Shown here in pieces: positions 1-7,839 of a stretch of DNA of 64,000 nt. Below the pieces are notes generated by a model. That model did no database searches. It was not told the DNA's origin and was given only the letters and a program-made list of their open reading frames with translations. The translations under genes and the position numbers were made by a program. Source of the DNA: Pasteurella sp049941595 (lineage in GTDB: Bacteria > Pseudomonadota > Gammaproteobacteria > Enterobacterales > Pasteurellaceae). How positions within the stretch are numbered: the first letter of the stretch is position 1; each line of letters starts with the position of its first letter. The DNA is taken from assembly GCA_049941595.1 (NCBI GenBank), contig JBNFNA010000002.1, forward strand, positions 62,001-126,000, given 5' to 3'.

Positions 1-103
1 TGTTACACATTGCGGCATTGATAATCGCCTATAAAAAATGAGTTGCGATTGTACAGAGTTAGTACGCATTAATCTAGCAATTTCGCCAAACTCTGTAAAA
101 AAA

Positions 104-150
104 CACCGCACTTTTTTGCGATCTCGATCGAGAAAGAAAAAAGTGCGGTG
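104..150. terminator. Inverted USS pair forming a bidirectional terminator
   Basis: ACCGCACTT at 105-113 and AAGTGCGGT at 141-149 form a stem with A/T-rich extensions. On the minus strand a run of T follows the stem, so it can end the HXXEE transcript. The rest of 1-231 shows no gene. It does hold an 8-base inverted repeat (53-60 with 89-96) of unknown role. Confidence 0.7.
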
Positions 151-231
151 TGTTTTAAGATAGTTCTAACACGACATAAGAATAAAATGGCACTATTCAG
201 AATGAAGCACTACACAACTTATATAAAGCAG

Positions 232-756
232 CTAATTTATGATGTGCTTATTCATAAATCGAGTGAATATGCCGATCAGTTTTTGTGCCAAAAATAAGTT
301 TATCCCAACAAGAACAAAACCAATAACTAGATAAGGGAATATGCTACCTAAAGGGTATTCTAGTTGTGATATGCATTTATAAATAATCCATATAGAAATT
401 GGTAAACAAAGAATACTTGTTATTGTTGCAGGAATATATTTTCTTAATACTAGAGTTTGTATGATATGGATAAAGAAATGTAAGGTACAAGTGATGAAAG
501 CACCCAGCCAAAGACCAGAAGTCACTTCATTATGAATAAATACAGCTAATAAGCAAAGTAATAGGCATATGACAAATTCCTCTAATACTGCTAATGCAAA
601 TCCTTCCGTACTAAAGTCCTTCGATAACTTATAAAAATATGGATATTTTTGGTTAAGTAACGCCTTATTTTTGTGTAAAAATACTCTCATACCGATGATT
701 TCTTCCAAATCGTGAAACACAAAAATAATAGGGAAAAGCCATATATATTCTCGCAT
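232..756 (-). CDS. HXXEE domain membrane protein
   Basis: A small integral membrane protein of 174 residues. The family-defining motif is near the N-terminus as His15-Asp-Leu-Glu18-Glu19, and several hydrophobic segments follow (about residues 50-75, 80-100, 105-125 and 140-165). HXXEE proteins have no firmly established function; the conserved His and Glu residues suggest a metal site in the membrane. I start at the ATG ending at 756 because GGGAG lies 7 bases upstream. An in-frame ATG four codons earlier (768) has no good ribosome binding site. The gene stands alone: a USS hairpin lies downstream and the glnB operon ends upstream. It contains no USS and is AT-rich, which fits accessory status. 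The family assignment is fairly sure; the role is unknown. Confidence 0.75.
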   Translation of the reverse strand: MREYIWLFPIIFVFHDLEEIIGMRVFLHKNKALLNQKYPYFYKLSKDFSTEGFALAVLEEFVICLLLCLLAVFIHNEVTSGLWLGAFITCTLHFFIHIIQTLVLRKYIPATITSILCLPISIWIIYKCISQLEYPLGSIFPYLVIGFVLVGINLFLAQKLIGIFTRFMNKHIIN

Positions 757-828
757 ATTAACTCCCATTAAGAGTTGATCACAGGCTCAAGCACATAAAA
801 AGAATTAGCTAAGTAATTTGAAGTGAAT

Positions 829-868
829 ATACCGCACTTTCTCTATTAGTAAAAAGTGCGGTGTGTTT
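829..868. terminator. USS-pair hairpin after the mogA-glnB-tqsA operon
   Basis: ACCGCACTTT (831-840) and AAAGTGCGGT (853-862) pair perfectly around a 12-base loop. It lies just past the stop of the AI-2E family gene. The T run is better on the plus side, so termination of the minus-strand operon is plausible but not ideal. Confidence 0.5.
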
Positions 869-882
869 TTTAATAAGTTTTG

Positions 883-2136
883 TTATTTTTGATCTGCGGC
901 TTTGGCGATTGCTTGGATTTCCGCTTCGATTTCTGCTTTCGCTTCAGCGATAACGCCGGCGATAGCTTCATTTTTAGCTTCTTCTTTTGCTGTGGCGATT
1001 GCATCTGCAATTTCTTCCGCATTTTCTTCCCATTCGGCCTGCTCTTTCATTCGTTCGGCGACTTCTTGTTTGGCGTCGATAATTTCGCGGTTAATGTCTT
1101 TCACATCGCCTAATAAAATAGCATATTTAATGGTTTCTGGGCTGGCTTCAAGAGCAATTTTTAACACCATTGTGAGTGGCACTGAAAGCAACATTCCAAC
1201 TGTACCTAATAACCAACCCCAGAATAATAACGATAGGAAAACCACAAGGGTGGATAAACCTAAAGTGCGTCCCATCATTTTTGGTTCGAGAATATTACCC
1301 ACAATCATATTAATCGCACCTACGCCAATGGCGGCCCCAAAGCCTGTCGGAAAACCGTTAAGTAGCAAGGCTTGTACTACGATTGGCACAGCTGCAATGA
1401 TTGAGCCGATATTGGGAATATAGTTAAGTAAGAAACTTAAGGTCGCCCATAAAATCGCATATTGCACATCAGTGAGTTCAAGTAGGATATAAACACAAAT
1501 CCCGGTTAATAGGCTGGTTAATGTTTTCACGCCCAGATAACTAATCACGCCTTGTAAAATACGATTAATGTAATGTTCTTCACGGTGAATATTGCGTACA
1601 TCAGAACTGAACACTAAGGCTAATTTATGTTTGGCAAACGGTGCTTCGCTTAGCATAAAAATCACCACGAGGAACAGCACAAACACGTTCGTCACTACAC
1701 CAGAGAAACTTAGTAAGGTGCTACTCACAAGGTTCATAATCACGCTTGGGTCCATATATTCCATCGTTTTTTCAGTTGAAAGATCCAGTGGAATATTCCA
1801 TTTTTTCGCTAAGACGATAATGCTCGCAATTCTTTCTGATAATAAAATGCGATACTGTGGGATCGACTGAGTAAACTCACGTGCGGTACTATTAATTAAG
1901 CCTAGTAAGAAGAAAAACACGAACAGAATCATCACTAATAGCAAGGTGATTGCTAACCAATGTGGCACTCGGCGGCTTGTCATAAAGCGTATAATTGGTG
2001 AGCAAATAATCGCGATAAACAGTGAAAGCAAAAATGGAATCGCAATTTCACTGGCGACTTTCACGCCCGCTAAAATAATCACAATGGAAGCTAAAGCAAC
2101 TAGCACCTTGAGAATTGGGGATTCTACTTTGATCAT
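883..2136 (-). CDS. AI-2E family transporter, TqsA-like, with charged C-terminal tail
   Basis: A polytopic inner-membrane protein of the PF01594 family (AI-2 exporter TqsA, PerM), 417 residues. Hydrophobic segments occupy residues 1-350, with the family-typical stretches NYIPNIGSIIAAVP near 240 and GWLLGTVGMLLSVP near 310. E. coli TqsA is about 344 residues; this protein carries an extra tail of about 70 residues made almost only of Ala, Glu, Lys and Ile, predicted helical or coiled coil and cytoplasmic. Its ATG directly follows the TAG of glnB with no gap, so the two are translationally coupled. Export of autoinducer-2 is the proposed role of TqsA. A link with the luxS gene elsewhere in this window is inference. 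A second family member, perM, is at 50661. Confidence 0.8.
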   Translation of the reverse strand: MIKVESPILKVLVALASIVIILAGVKVASEIAIPFLLSLFIAIICSPIIRFMTSRRVPHWLAITLLLVMILFVFFFLLGLINSTAREFTQSIPQYRILLSERIASIIVLAKKWNIPLDLSTEKTMEYMDPSVIMNLVSSTLLSFSGVVTNVFVLFLVVIFMLSEAPFAKHKLALVFSSDVRNIHREEHYINRILQGVISYLGVKTLTSLLTGICVYILLELTDVQYAILWATLSFLLNYIPNIGSIIAAVPIVVQALLLNGFPTGFGAAIGVGAINMIVGNILEPKMMGRTLGLSTLVVFLSLLFWGWLLGTVGMLLSVPLTMVLKIALEASPETIKYAILLGDVKDINREIIDAKQEVAERMKEQAEWEENAEEIADAIATAKEEAKNEAIAGVIAEAKAEIEAEIQAIAKAADQK

Positions 2137-2475
2137 CTAAATTGCATCCTCATTTTCTTCACCTGTGCGGATACGAATCACACGTTCAACATCATAAACA
2201 AAAATCTTACCGTCACCAATTTTGCCAGTTTGTGCCGTTTCAATGATCGCTTCGATACATTGATCCACTTGTTCATCTGGCACGACGATTTCCATTTTCA
2301 CTTTCGGCAAAAAATCCACCATATATTCTGCGCCACGGTATAACTCGGTATGCCCTTTTTGACGACCAAAGCCACGTACTTCAGTGACTGTCATTCCCGT
2401 AATGCCAATGTCTGACAAACTTTCACGCACATCATCCAGTTTGAACGGTTTAATAATTGCTTCGATTTTTTTCAT
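2137..2475 (-). CDS. glnB: Nitrogen regulatory protein P-II
   Basis: A 112-residue P-II signal protein, the usual length. Tyr51, the uridylylation site, sits at the tip of the T-loop in RGAEYMVDFL. The B-loop region TGKIGDGKIFV and the C-terminal VIRIRTGE match ATP/2-oxoglutarate binding P-II trimers. It senses carbon and nitrogen status and controls glutamine synthetase adenylylation or, in some bacteria, membrane transporters. A good Shine-Dalgarno (TAGGA) precedes the ATG. The stop abuts the start of the AI-2E family gene, unlike the usual glnB-glnA or glnK-amtB contexts. GlnB and GlnK are hard to separate by sequence alone; GlnB is favoured because no amtB is adjacent. Confidence 0.93.
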   Translation of the reverse strand: MKKIEAIIKPFKLDDVRESLSDIGITGMTVTEVRGFGRQKGHTELYRGAEYMVDFLPKVKMEIVVPDEQVDQCIEAIIETAQTGKIGDGKIFVYDVERVIRIRTGEENEDAI

Positions 2476-2501
2476 AAAATTTTCCTATTTTTGACTGCAC
2501 T

Positions 2502-3089
2502 TTAACAGCTTTCACGGCGTGCTGATTTTGGTCTAAAACTTTCAATGACTTCTGGTTTAGTATCAATATAGATGCCATCAATCAGTTGTAAACAATAAGG
2601 CACTGCACTAAAGATTCCTTTCACCAGCACTTTGCCTTCAGCATCTTTCACGCCTTCTAAAGTTTCTTTAATGGCTTTTGGTTGACCCGGTAAATTGAGG
2701 ATCAAACTATTTTTACGAATCACGCCCACTTGACGAGATAAAATTGCCGTTGGCACAAAATGCAAACTCACTTGGCGCATTTGCTCACCAAAGCCTGGCA
2801 TTTCACGATCGGCAACCGCTAAAGTAGCATCTGGTGTCACATCACGTTTTGCCGGCCCTGTTCCACCAGTAGTCAACACTAAATTGCAATGGCAATCGTC
2901 CACCAGCTCACATAATGTTTTTTCGATTTGACCTTGCTCATCTGGGATCAAGCGAGTTTCCACTTCAAATGGCTCACACAATGCATTTTCTAACCAAGCT
3001 TGTAACTCGGGAATCCCTTGATCCTGATAAACCCCTTGTGAAGCACGATCAGATACTGAAACTAAACCAATTTTTAAAAGTGCGGTCAT
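2502..3089 (-). CDS. mogA: Molybdopterin adenylyltransferase
   Basis: MogA activates molybdopterin by adenylylation before molybdenum insertion. Family hallmarks are visible: VSVSDRAS near the N-terminus, TTGGTGPAKRDVTPDAT (the nucleotide and substrate loop), ADREMPGFGEQMR, and the C-terminal FRPKSARR. The ORF is open 25 codons further upstream, but that part overlaps the preceding gene and reads unlike MogA. The ATG ending at 3089 has an AGAGGA ribosome binding site and gives 195 residues, the E. coli length. The first codons (Thr-Ala-Leu-Leu-Lys) are written by a USS copy (AAAGTGCGGTC complement), so an uptake signal lies inside the start of a housekeeping gene. The gene lies 20 bp after the CDP-diglyceride synthase-like gene and 26 bp before glnB. 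Confidence 0.93.
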   Translation of the reverse strand: MTALLKIGLVSVSDRASQGVYQDQGIPELQAWLENALCEPFEVETRLIPDEQGQIEKTLCELVDDCHCNLVLTTGGTGPAKRDVTPDATLAVADREMPGFGEQMRQVSLHFVPTAILSRQVGVIRKNSLILNLPGQPKAIKETLEGVKDAEGKVLVKGIFSAVPYCLQLIDGIYIDTKPEVIESFRPKSARRESC

Positions 3090-3109
3090 TTTTTCCTCTT
3101 TTTTCTTTA

Positions 3110-4042
3110 CTACCAAACCCAATAATATCTGACAATATGGAAAAAGATCGGTGCAGCAAAACACAGGCTGTCCATACGGTCTAACATTCCACCGTGTCCG
3201 CTAATCATATTGCCCCAATCTTTCACGCCCATACTACGTTTAATGGCAGACATTACTAGCCCACCTAAGAAACCCATCAAGCAAATCACTAAGCTCATTA
3301 GAATAGCCTGAATAGGCGTAAATGGCGTTAACCAATGTAATAATCCGCCTAAAATCGATGCACTAATCACCCCACCAACAAAACCCTCAATGGTTTTAGA
3401 AGGCGACAATGTTGGTGCAATTTTATGCTTACCAAATAATTTCCCACACACATATTGCAACACATCACTCGCTTGCACCACAAGAATAAGGAAAATCATT
3501 AATAATAAATTTTTGCCTTCAAATCCAACGATATCTAAAGTCAAAATCGCTGGAATGTGCGAAATACAGAACACCGAAATCATAATCGCCCATTGCACTT
3601 TGGTAGAACGATCTAAGAAATGCGAGGGATCACCAAGCAAGGCAGACAAAATTGGTAAGAATAAGAAGGCGTAAACCGGAATAAAAATGGTGAACATACT
3701 GAACCAATCTGCCACCACAAAATAATATTGCACAGGCAAGATGATATAAAAACAGGCCGCGAGTGCGAGATGATCACCACGGCGAATATAAATGAGCGAA
3801 AGAAACTCACGCAACGCCATAAATGAAATGATAAAAAAGAGGGCAATAACGCCGTAAAAGCCAATAAATGCCGCTGCGAAAATGATTAAAATCATCACCC
3901 ACCACGCATTAATACGGGCATTCAAGTTATCAATGACGGCGTGCGGGGTCGAAAAACCGACTTTCCATTTCAAGGCATAACCAATAGCAGAGGCAATCAC
4001 TAGCGTTGCGATTAATCCCCAAAACAATGTCCACATTTCCAT
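3110..4042 (-). CDS. CDP-diglyceride synthase-like membrane protein (YnbB type)
   Basis: A 310-residue polytopic membrane protein. Residues about 270-295 carry the CdsA signature S-x-x-K-R-x4-K-D-x5-(G)HGG-x-x-DR-x-D, seen as SAIKRSMGVKDWG followed by HGGMLDRMD. These residues bind Mg and CTP when phosphatidate is turned into CDP-diacylglycerol. The essential cdsA is separately present at 15923, so this is a second copy. Its neighbours upstream are an acyltransferase and a CDP-alcohol phosphatidyltransferase, mirroring the ynbA/ynbB gene set of E. coli. The three probably build or remodel an uncommon phospholipid. Substrate and product cannot be read from sequence. Confidence 0.85.
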   Translation of the reverse strand: MEMWTLFWGLIATLVIASAIGYALKWKVGFSTPHAVIDNLNARINAWWVMILIIFAAAFIGFYGVIALFFIISFMALREFLSLIYIRRGDHLALAACFYIILPVQYYFVVADWFSMFTIFIPVYAFLFLPILSALLGDPSHFLDRSTKVQWAIMISVFCISHIPAILTLDIVGFEGKNLLLMIFLILVVQASDVLQYVCGKLFGKHKIAPTLSPSKTIEGFVGGVISASILGGLLHWLTPFTPIQAILMSLVICLMGFLGGLVMSAIKRSMGVKDWGNMISGHGGMLDRMDSLCFAAPIFFHIVRYYWVW

Positions 4043-4043
4043 T

Positions 4044-4673
4044 TTATGCCCCCTTCTGTTTTGGGTTTAAGTTCAACAAGGCTTGTTCTGCACGTACCAA
4101 AAAAGCTTCTTTTTCTTCGCCGTCTTGATAATGCAACGGCTCACCTAAATATAAGTCGCACAATAATGGAATCGGCAGAATAAACCCTTTTGGCAAAACA
4201 TTGTGCATATTGCTAATCCAAACTGGCACGAGTTCTAAGTCTGGATTTTGTTTTGCCACATAATACAAACCACTTTTGAAAGGTTGCAATGCGATGTCAT
4301 CGTCCATTTTGCGCGTGCCTTCAGGGAAAATAATCAGCGAGCTTTCTTTCAAAACTTCACTGATTTTATCGGTAATTGCTTGAGGATTATCGCCACCACG
4401 CTCAATCAGTAGCATATTAAATACTTTTTCCGCTAAGAAACGACGGATTTTTCCTTTTGACCAATAATCCGCACCCGCCACAGGACGTGTATTTTTACGC
4501 ACTTCGTAAGGTAGCGACACCCACAATAAAATAAAATCACCGTGGCTATTGTGGTTTGCGTAATACAAACGATTTTTGCCAACACATTGCTGCGATACCG
4601 CACTTTGCGGGCGAACGCCTGTAATGAATGACGTAAAACGGCATAAAATAAAATCCACAAACTTTGCAAGCAT
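4044..4673 (-). CDS. 1-acyl-glycerol-3-phosphate acyltransferase family protein
   Basis: A PlsC-type acyltransferase of 209 residues. The catalytic NHxxxxD motif is present as NHNSHGD (about residue 42), and the substrate motif is FPEGTRK (about residue 118). The ORF extends 15 codons further upstream into the previous gene, but the ATG ending at 4673 has AAGGAG at a good distance and follows the upstream stop within 2 bp, so it is the likely start. An N-terminal hydrophobic stretch suggests membrane association. It is sandwiched between two CDP-phospholipid enzymes and is probably co-transcribed with them. It is too short and divergent to be called the housekeeping plsC. Confidence 0.83.
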   Translation of the reverse strand: MLAKFVDFILCRFTSFITGVRPQSAVSQQCVGKNRLYYANHNSHGDFILLWVSLPYEVRKNTRPVAGADYWSKGKIRRFLAEKVFNMLLIERGGDNPQAITDKISEVLKESSLIIFPEGTRKMDDDIALQPFKSGLYYVAKQNPDLELVPVWISNMHNVLPKGFILPIPLLCDLYLGEPLHYQDGEEKEAFLVRAEQALLNLNPKQKGA

Positions 4674-4674
4674 T

Positions 4675-5346
4675 TTATTCTCCTTTTTGTGATTGAGTAG
4701 CTTCAAGTGCGGTCGCATTTTCTGAAATTTCAGACGGTGACGTTGGTGGTGTTTCTGCTAAACCAGCACGCACACGTTTCACGCAAGTCAGTACTAATAA
4801 TACGATCGCCCCCCAAGCACACCAATATAACCAATGCGGTAAATGTGGCACGAAGGCATAAACTAAACCTAACACGCCAAATAAAAAGGCACGATCACTT
4901 TTGCCTAATGGCCCATCATAACGTCGAGTTTGCCCTTGAATTTGCCCTAATACGCCACAAAATTCAGTCAATGCTGCAAGCCAAATAATCAAGCCAATTA
5001 ATAACGGATCAAATGGGTAAACCAAGGCGAAAGGCAGATATAAGGCGGCATCCGACACCACGTCTGTCACTTCATTTAAGTAGCCACCTAAGCGAGATTT
5101 TTGATTAAATTCACGCGCGAGCATTCCATCAATGGCATTTAACGCCATTCGCAAAAACAACCAAATTGGAATGAGAATAAACAGCCACTGAACCGTAGAA
5201 AGTGCGGTCAAGAAAATCCCTAAAATCACAGAAATCGCACAAGCAAGCAATGTCACTTGATTTGCGGCGACACCTCGTGCGGCTAATTTCACCACCGTTG
5301 GGCGTAACATATTTTGGAATTTGGGTTTGAAATCATAAATGCTCAT
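4675..5346 (-). CDS. CDP-alcohol phosphatidyltransferase family protein (YnbA-like)
   Basis: A 223-residue membrane enzyme. The family active-site signature D-G-x2-A-R-x8-G-x3-D-x3-D is seen as DGMLAREF, then GGYLNEVTD, then an Asp four residues on, at about residues 72-95. Such enzymes swap CMP of CDP-diacylglycerol for an alcohol (glycerol phosphate, inositol, serine and so on). The acceptor is not predictable here. Five to six hydrophobic helices surround the motif, and the last 35 residues are polar and Thr/Ser/Glu-rich. It is the first gene of the three-gene lipid set and has an AGGAGGC site before its ATG. Confidence 0.85.
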   Translation of the reverse strand: MSIYDFKPKFQNMLRPTVVKLAARGVAANQVTLLACAISVILGIFLTALSTVQWLFILIPIWLFLRMALNAIDGMLAREFNQKSRLGGYLNEVTDVVSDAALYLPFALVYPFDPLLIGLIIWLAALTEFCGVLGQIQGQTRRYDGPLGKSDRAFLFGVLGLVYAFVPHLPHWLYWCAWGAIVLLVLTCVKRVRAGLAETPPTSPSEISENATALEATQSQKGE

Positions 5347-5356
5347 TTAGCCTCCT

Positions 5357-7213
5357 TTAAAATGGGAACAGTAAAGGAATTAAAAATACACTCGCAATCA
5401 TCACTAATAAGGTAAAAGGCACGCCGACTTTGACGAAATCCGCAAATTTATAGCCACCCGGACCAAGCACCATTGTATTTACTGGAGAAGAAACTGGTGT
5501 CATAAAGGCGGCTGATGCTGCTACTGCGATAATCATTGCAAATGGCATTGGAGACACTTGCAGTTTATGCGCAATTGTAATTGCAATTGGTGCCATTAAA
5601 ATTGCCGTGGCGGTATTCGAAATAAACAAGCTGACCGCCGCACAAAGTAAAAATAAACTCATCAACACAGCGTGAAGACCTAAACCACCAACGGCTTCTA
5701 ACATCAGTTTTACAGCTAAATCCACACCGCCCGTTTTCTGTAAGGCAATAGAAAATGGCATCATTCCGACAATCAGCACTAAGCTCGACCAGTGGATAGA
5801 TTCATAAGCACTTTTGCCATCCACACAACGGAAATAACCTAACATTAGACAGGCAATTAAGGCTGCAATCGCATTTGGCACAACACCTGTGACCATTAAA
5901 ACAACCATTGTTAAAATAGAGAACATTGCGTGTGGTGCTTGGCTTGCTGCAGGTACAGCACGTTCCATTTCTAATGGATAATTTAAAATATAAAAATCTT
6001 TTGTATTTTTCTGTGCTTCAGCAATTGCTTTCCAATCACCAACCACTAAAATCAAGTCACCTAATTTGTAACTAATTTCAGACAAGGTTCCTTCTAGCAC
6101 TTCGCCATCACGTTTCACCCCCACCACATTTAAACCAAATTGTGAACGGAAGCGAATTTCAGTAGCATTTTTACCCAGTAAATCTGACTCTGGCACTAAC
6201 GTAATTTCTGCCATTCCCACGGATTTTGCTTGCTGTGAGAAGTTTTGGCTACGAATTTCCGCCATTTCCAAATAATATTCGGAACAAAATTCTTCAAGAT
6301 CGAGTTCAGGGTTACTGATATAGATCATCAAGATATCTTTTTCACGGATTTCAGAAACCCGTAATGCACCAAGATAAACAGGACGAAACCTTTTCCAACG
6401 CTCAATAGCAAGAACATTCACACCGTAGTTTGAACGTAAATGAAGTTCATCAAGGTTTTTACCAATAAATGGCGACCCCTTTTTTACCACTAAACGTTTG
6501 GTGCGTTCTCTTAAACCATATTCTTCAATCAGATCATTCATTGAACGCTGACTGGTATCTTTGTTAGTTTGCTCATTTGGGTCGTTCAGCCAACGGCGTG
6601 CTACCAACATATACAAAATCCCCATTGTCAACACAACGACACCAACAGGCGTGAAATCGAAGAAGTTGAAACGGAAATCGGTATTACGAATTAACTCCGC
6701 ATTCACCACTAAGTTAGGTGCGGTCGCAATTAAGGTCATCATACCGCTGATTAAGCCCGCCACACTTAACGGCATCATTAAACGACGAGGGGAAATATTC
6801 ATTTGTTGGCAAATAGCGAGCACCACCGGAATGAAGATTGCAACAATCCCAGTTGAGCTCATAAAGGATCCCAAGGTTGCCACTGCTAACATCAGCAAAA
6901 TCAACACTTTCGTTTCACTGTTATTGGAGGCTTTGAGTAACCACTCACTTACTTGATAAGCAATGCCCGTGCGGACAATACCTTCGCCTACAATAAACAG
7001 CAAGGCAATCAAAATAACATTGGGGTCACTGAAACCAGCGAACACTTCATTTACCGTTAAAATGCCACTTAAAGAGAATGCAACCATCACTAATAACGCG
7101 ACCACATCCATTCTGATTTTATTACGTACAAACAACACAATTGCACTGAATAATAATGCTAACACCCAAAATAATTGGTTTGTCCATAATTCATTTTGTA
7201 ACGTTAAATCCAC
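5357..7213 (-). CDS. SLC13/DASS-type transporter with two TrkA-C domains (YfbS-like)
   Basis: A 618-residue transporter. Residues 1-205 and 425-618 are two clusters of membrane helices with the short polar motifs STGIVAIFIP and SNTATAILMAPI, typical of ion transporter/DASS family halves. Residues about 215-395 form two soluble TrkA-C (RCK-C) domains, recognisable from the repeats LDELHLRSNYGVNVLAIER and ATEIRFRSQFGLNVVGVKR. The architecture equals E. coli YfbS (610 residues). Proteins of this type are thought to move dicarboxylate- or sulfate-like anions with sodium; the substrate here is unknown. The neighbouring lipid genes start 10 bp downstream, which suggests co-transcription. Confidence 0.85.
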   Translation of the reverse strand: MDLTLQNELWTNQLFWVLALLFSAIVLFVRNKIRMDVVALLVMVAFSLSGILTVNEVFAGFSDPNVILIALLFIVGEGIVRTGIAYQVSEWLLKASNNSETKVLILLMLAVATLGSFMSSTGIVAIFIPVVLAICQQMNISPRRLMMPLSVAGLISGMMTLIATAPNLVVNAELIRNTDFRFNFFDFTPVGVVVLTMGILYMLVARRWLNDPNEQTNKDTSQRSMNDLIEEYGLRERTKRLVVKKGSPFIGKNLDELHLRSNYGVNVLAIERWKRFRPVYLGALRVSEIREKDILMIYISNPELDLEEFCSEYYLEMAEIRSQNFSQQAKSVGMAEITLVPESDLLGKNATEIRFRSQFGLNVVGVKRDGEVLEGTLSEISYKLGDLILVVGDWKAIAEAQKNTKDFYILNYPLEMERAVPAASQAPHAMFSILTMVVLMVTGVVPNAIAALIACLMLGYFRCVDGKSAYESIHWSSLVLIVGMMPFSIALQKTGGVDLAVKLMLEAVGGLGLHAVLMSLFLLCAAVSLFISNTATAILMAPIAITIAHKLQVSPMPFAMIIAVAASAAFMTPVSSPVNTMVLGPGGYKFADFVKVGVPFTLLVMIASVFLIPLLFPF

Positions 7214-7244
7214 AGTGAACTCCCAAAGTTAAATCGTTGATTAA

Positions 7245-7838
7245 TTATACGTTATCGCATAATTTTCGAACAGGGGAAAAGCTACGGCGATGTTGAGGTA
7301 ACGGCCCAAATTCCGCTAATTTTTCCAAATGTAGTTTGGTCGGATAACCTTTATGTTGCGCAAAAGCATATTGTGGATATTGTTTATCTAACTCTTCCAT
7401 TTCGTGATCACGAGCGACTTTCGCCAAAATAGAAGCTGCGCTAATTTCAGGTACTAAACCATCGCCTTTGACAATCGCCTGTGCGGGCATTGCCACATCT
7501 GGCACTCGGTTGCCATCCACCAACACCAAGTGCGGTTGAATTTTTAAATTTTCCACCGCTCTTTTCATTGCCAACATTGTGGCGTGCAAAATGTTTAACT
7601 CATCGATTTCTTCTGGCTCTGCACGCCCTAAGCTCCAAGCCAAAGCTTTTTGTTTAATTTCTTCTGCAAGGACTAAACGTTTTTTCTCGGATAACTTCTT
7701 TGAATCATTTAAGCCTTCAATCGGGTTATTTGGGTCTAAAATGACTGCAGCCGTGACAACAGCACCGACAAGTGGCCCACGCCCTACTTCGTCCACACCG
7801 GCAATTAACTCCACATCTGTTGGGTAAGTAAATTCCAT
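7245..7838 (-). CDS. rnhB: Ribonuclease HII
   Basis: RNase HII removes ribonucleotides from RNA-DNA hybrids. The metal-binding acidic residues are visible: Asp16-Glu17 in GVDEVGRGPLVG, an Asp in LVLVDGN (about 108), and Asp in ISAASILAKVARD (about 128). The length of 197 residues is normal. Its start lies one base after the lpxB stop, in the lpxB-rnhB order standard for gamma-proteobacteria, so it is probably translated from the lpx transcript. Confidence 0.97.
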   Translation of the reverse strand: MEFTYPTDVELIAGVDEVGRGPLVGAVVTAAVILDPNNPIEGLNDSKKLSEKKRLVLAEEIKQKALAWSLGRAEPEEIDELNILHATMLAMKRAVENLKIQPHLVLVDGNRVPDVAMPAQAIVKGDGLVPEISAASILAKVARDHEMEELDKQYPQYAFAQHKGYPTKLHLEKLAEFGPLPQHRRSFSPVRKLCDNV

Positions 7839-7839
7839 T

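Noticed and set aside
883..1423. Plus-strand open frames opposite the AI-2E family gene
   Set aside because: They are shadows of a low-complexity Ala/Glu-rich tail on the minus strand, without start signals.
2915..3184. Plus-strand 89-codon frame opposite mogA
   Set aside because: Antisense to a well-identified gene, with no ribosome binding site or recognisable protein.
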